A DNA stretch of 7,313 nt from Dehalococcoidia bacterium (lineage in GTDB: Bacteria; Chloroflexota; Dehalococcoidia; Dehalococcoidales; CSSed11-197): the NCBI GenBank assembly GCA_003563865.1, contig PWTP01000167.1, positions 1 through 7,313 of the forward strand, given 5' to 3'. Under the pieces are notes generated by a model that had not been told where the DNA came from, made no database searches, and worked only from the letters and a program-made list of their open reading frames with translations. Of the stretch, positions 6,829-7,313 are shown piece after piece (within the stretch, counting starts at the first letter, position 1; each line of letters starts with the position of its first letter). The position numbers and the translations under genes are program-made.

Positions 6829-7127
6829 TGTCCTCAACCCTCCCGTCAATTTCGATACCGCTGGGCGTGAAAAAGTATTCAAGGGTGTCTCTGGAGTGGT
6901 TCATACCGCGAGATTTTAAAAACGTAAATCCCGCGTTTGAGTGTGCCTTTAGTCCGTAAATCCTTGAGTATTAACCATGTATCTACAATTGAAGAAAAGC
7001 TCATTTCTGTTTCTTCTACATCCTCGCTGCCGCGCGTCAGGTGCATAAAAACGGTTGTAATGCCACGCGTTTTAAGTAAATCCATCAATCTTATGATTAA
7101 CGATTTGTAACAGTTTAGTTTTTCCAA
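6818..7127 (-). pseudogene. kaiC: kaiC remnant: N-terminally truncated and frameshifted end of the last KaiC domain
   Basis: The frame from 7127 has KaiC C-terminal features: YKSLIIRLMDLLKTRGITTV, a middle segment ending SSIVDTWLILKDL, then KRGIYVFK. KaiC proteins normally continue K-SRGM-HS there. In this frame the sequence reads ISRYEPLQRHP and stops at 6881-6879. Skipping one base at about 6914 restores SRGMNHS, EYFF and GIEI to a TAA at 6820-6818, which overlaps the kaiB ATG by 11 bases as in intact kaiCB pairs. The simplest cause is one extra T in the minus-strand TTTTTAAAA tract (6922-6914), since four Ts would give VLKSRGM. All upstream KaiC sequence, including both Walker motifs, is absent: recognisable homology starts at 7109, and the other frames upstream show none. 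The only starts are a TTG at 7127 and an ATG at 7085, both without a good ribosome site. An ATPase role is not possible. A sequencing error could explain the frameshift but not the truncation. Confidence 0.85.
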
Positions 7128-7133
7128 AACTGT
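7110..7133. repeat. Inverted repeat at the transcript start and kaiC break point
   Basis: ACAGTTT (7110-7116) and AAACTGT (7127-7133) are perfect 7-base arms around a 10-base loop. They lie just after the predicted transcription start (about 7136) and end exactly where KaiC homology begins (7109). They could form a 5' mRNA hairpin, an operator, or a scar of the deletion event. Confidence 0.4.
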
Positions 7134-7142
7134 AGCTTGTAG

Positions 7143-7171
7143 ACTATACTATCACCCCCCCCCGCCGTCAA
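7143..7171 (-). promoter_or_regulatory. Near-consensus sigma-70-type promoter for the kaiC'-kaiB-kinase unit
   Basis: On the minus strand, TTGACG (7171-7166, five of six) and TATAGT (7148-7143, five of six) are separated by exactly 17 bases, the optimal spacing. Transcription would start near 7136 and run through the kaiC remnant, kaiB and the hybrid kinase gene. Nine of the spacer bases are a G-run on this strand. Confidence 0.7.
7155..7163. repeat. Poly-C (poly-G on minus) mononucleotide tract of nine in the promoter spacer
   Basis: Nine consecutive C residues on the plus strand fall wholly inside the 17-base spacer of the promoter above. The tract is out of keeping with this AT-rich intergenic region. 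Tracts of this length and position change length by replication slippage and tune promoter strength in some bacteria. Confidence 0.85.
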
Positions 7172-7313
7172 GGAGTTTTTGGGATTATTTGGAAAGCTTT
7201 TACAGAGAGAATTGGAAAACAATACAGATTTAGGCGGACAGTGAACAAAACCGAGTTTCGTTAACTGTTAACACTTTAGATAACAAACCGAATTCATAAA
7301 ATCAGTATAATAA
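7172..7313. other. Non-coding sequence upstream of the kai promoter, with a palindrome and an imperfect direct repeat
   Basis: No gene is seen. GTTAACTGTTAAC (7260-7272) is a perfect 13-base palindrome centred on one T. Two related direct copies, AACAAAACCGAGTTTC (7244-7259) and AACAAACCGAATTC (7282-7295), flank it. They lie about 90 bases upstream of the -35 element and might be activator or repressor sites for the kai unit, or belong to a gene beyond the right edge. Confidence 0.4.

Noticed and set aside
6829..6882. TTG start at 6882 for kaiB
   Set aside because: The extra residues come from the out-of-frame kaiC tail; starting at 6828 gives the normal KaiB length.
6912..6923. Programmed -1 ribosomal frameshift in kaiC at GTTTTTAAAATC
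   Set aside because: A -1 shift gives the wrong frame, which soon stops; restoring KaiC needs +1 (or -2), and the tract does not fit the standard slippery heptamer in the zero frame. Mutation or a homopolymer read error is simpler.
1..7313. CRISPR array, tRNA, rRNA or insertion sequence
   Set aside because: No regularly spaced repeats, cloverleaf pattern, rRNA segment or transposase frame was seen on either strand.

Overview
This is a bacterial window of moderate GC with long AT-rich intergenic stretches. Almost all genes lie on the minus strand. The gene content is three GH130 mannoside-phosphorylase-type domains, a KaiC/KaiB/hybrid histidine kinase cluster, and an XRE regulator divergent from a small ABM-like protein. 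This suggests an environmental, non-cyanobacterial bacterium. A Chloroflexota/Dehalococcoidia-like source is plausible from the style of these genes, but that is a low-confidence inference from memory of such genomes.

Layout. Positions 1-372 (minus) hold the start of an XRE-family repressor that runs off the left edge. Positions 373-557 are a very AT-rich divergent promoter region with short repeats that look like operators. Positions 558-881 (plus) encode a 107-residue ABM-like ferredoxin-fold protein, followed by a strong bidirectional terminator at 907-939 that also ends the convergent gene. Positions 965-2881 and 2928-3962 (minus) are two consecutive genes with two and one GH130 domains, so three paralogous five-bladed beta-propeller domains occur in a row. 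Positions 3963-4271 are a non-coding gap with a weak candidate promoter and small dyads. Positions 4272-6515 (minus) encode a soluble PAS-PAS-PAS-HisKA-HATPase-REC hybrid kinase. Positions 6523-6828 (minus) encode KaiB. Positions 6818-7127 (minus) are a remnant of kaiC: only the last part of its final domain remains, and it is also broken by a one-base frameshift. Positions 7143-7171 carry a near-consensus minus-strand promoter whose spacer contains a run of nine C/G pairs.

How the parts fit. kaiC', kaiB and the kinase form one minus-strand transcription unit. The old kaiC reading frame overlaps the kaiB start by 11 bases, and the kinase starts 7 bases after kaiB. KaiB normally acts on KaiC and passes its state to a kinase. 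Here local KaiC is dead while KaiB and the kinase look intact, so the pair must either use a KaiC encoded elsewhere or work without one. The poly-C run in the promoter spacer means that expression of the unit could change by replication slippage. The GH130 genes probably process beta-mannosides, releasing mannose 1-phosphate if they are phosphorylases. No transporter or other sugar gene is visible to narrow the substrate.
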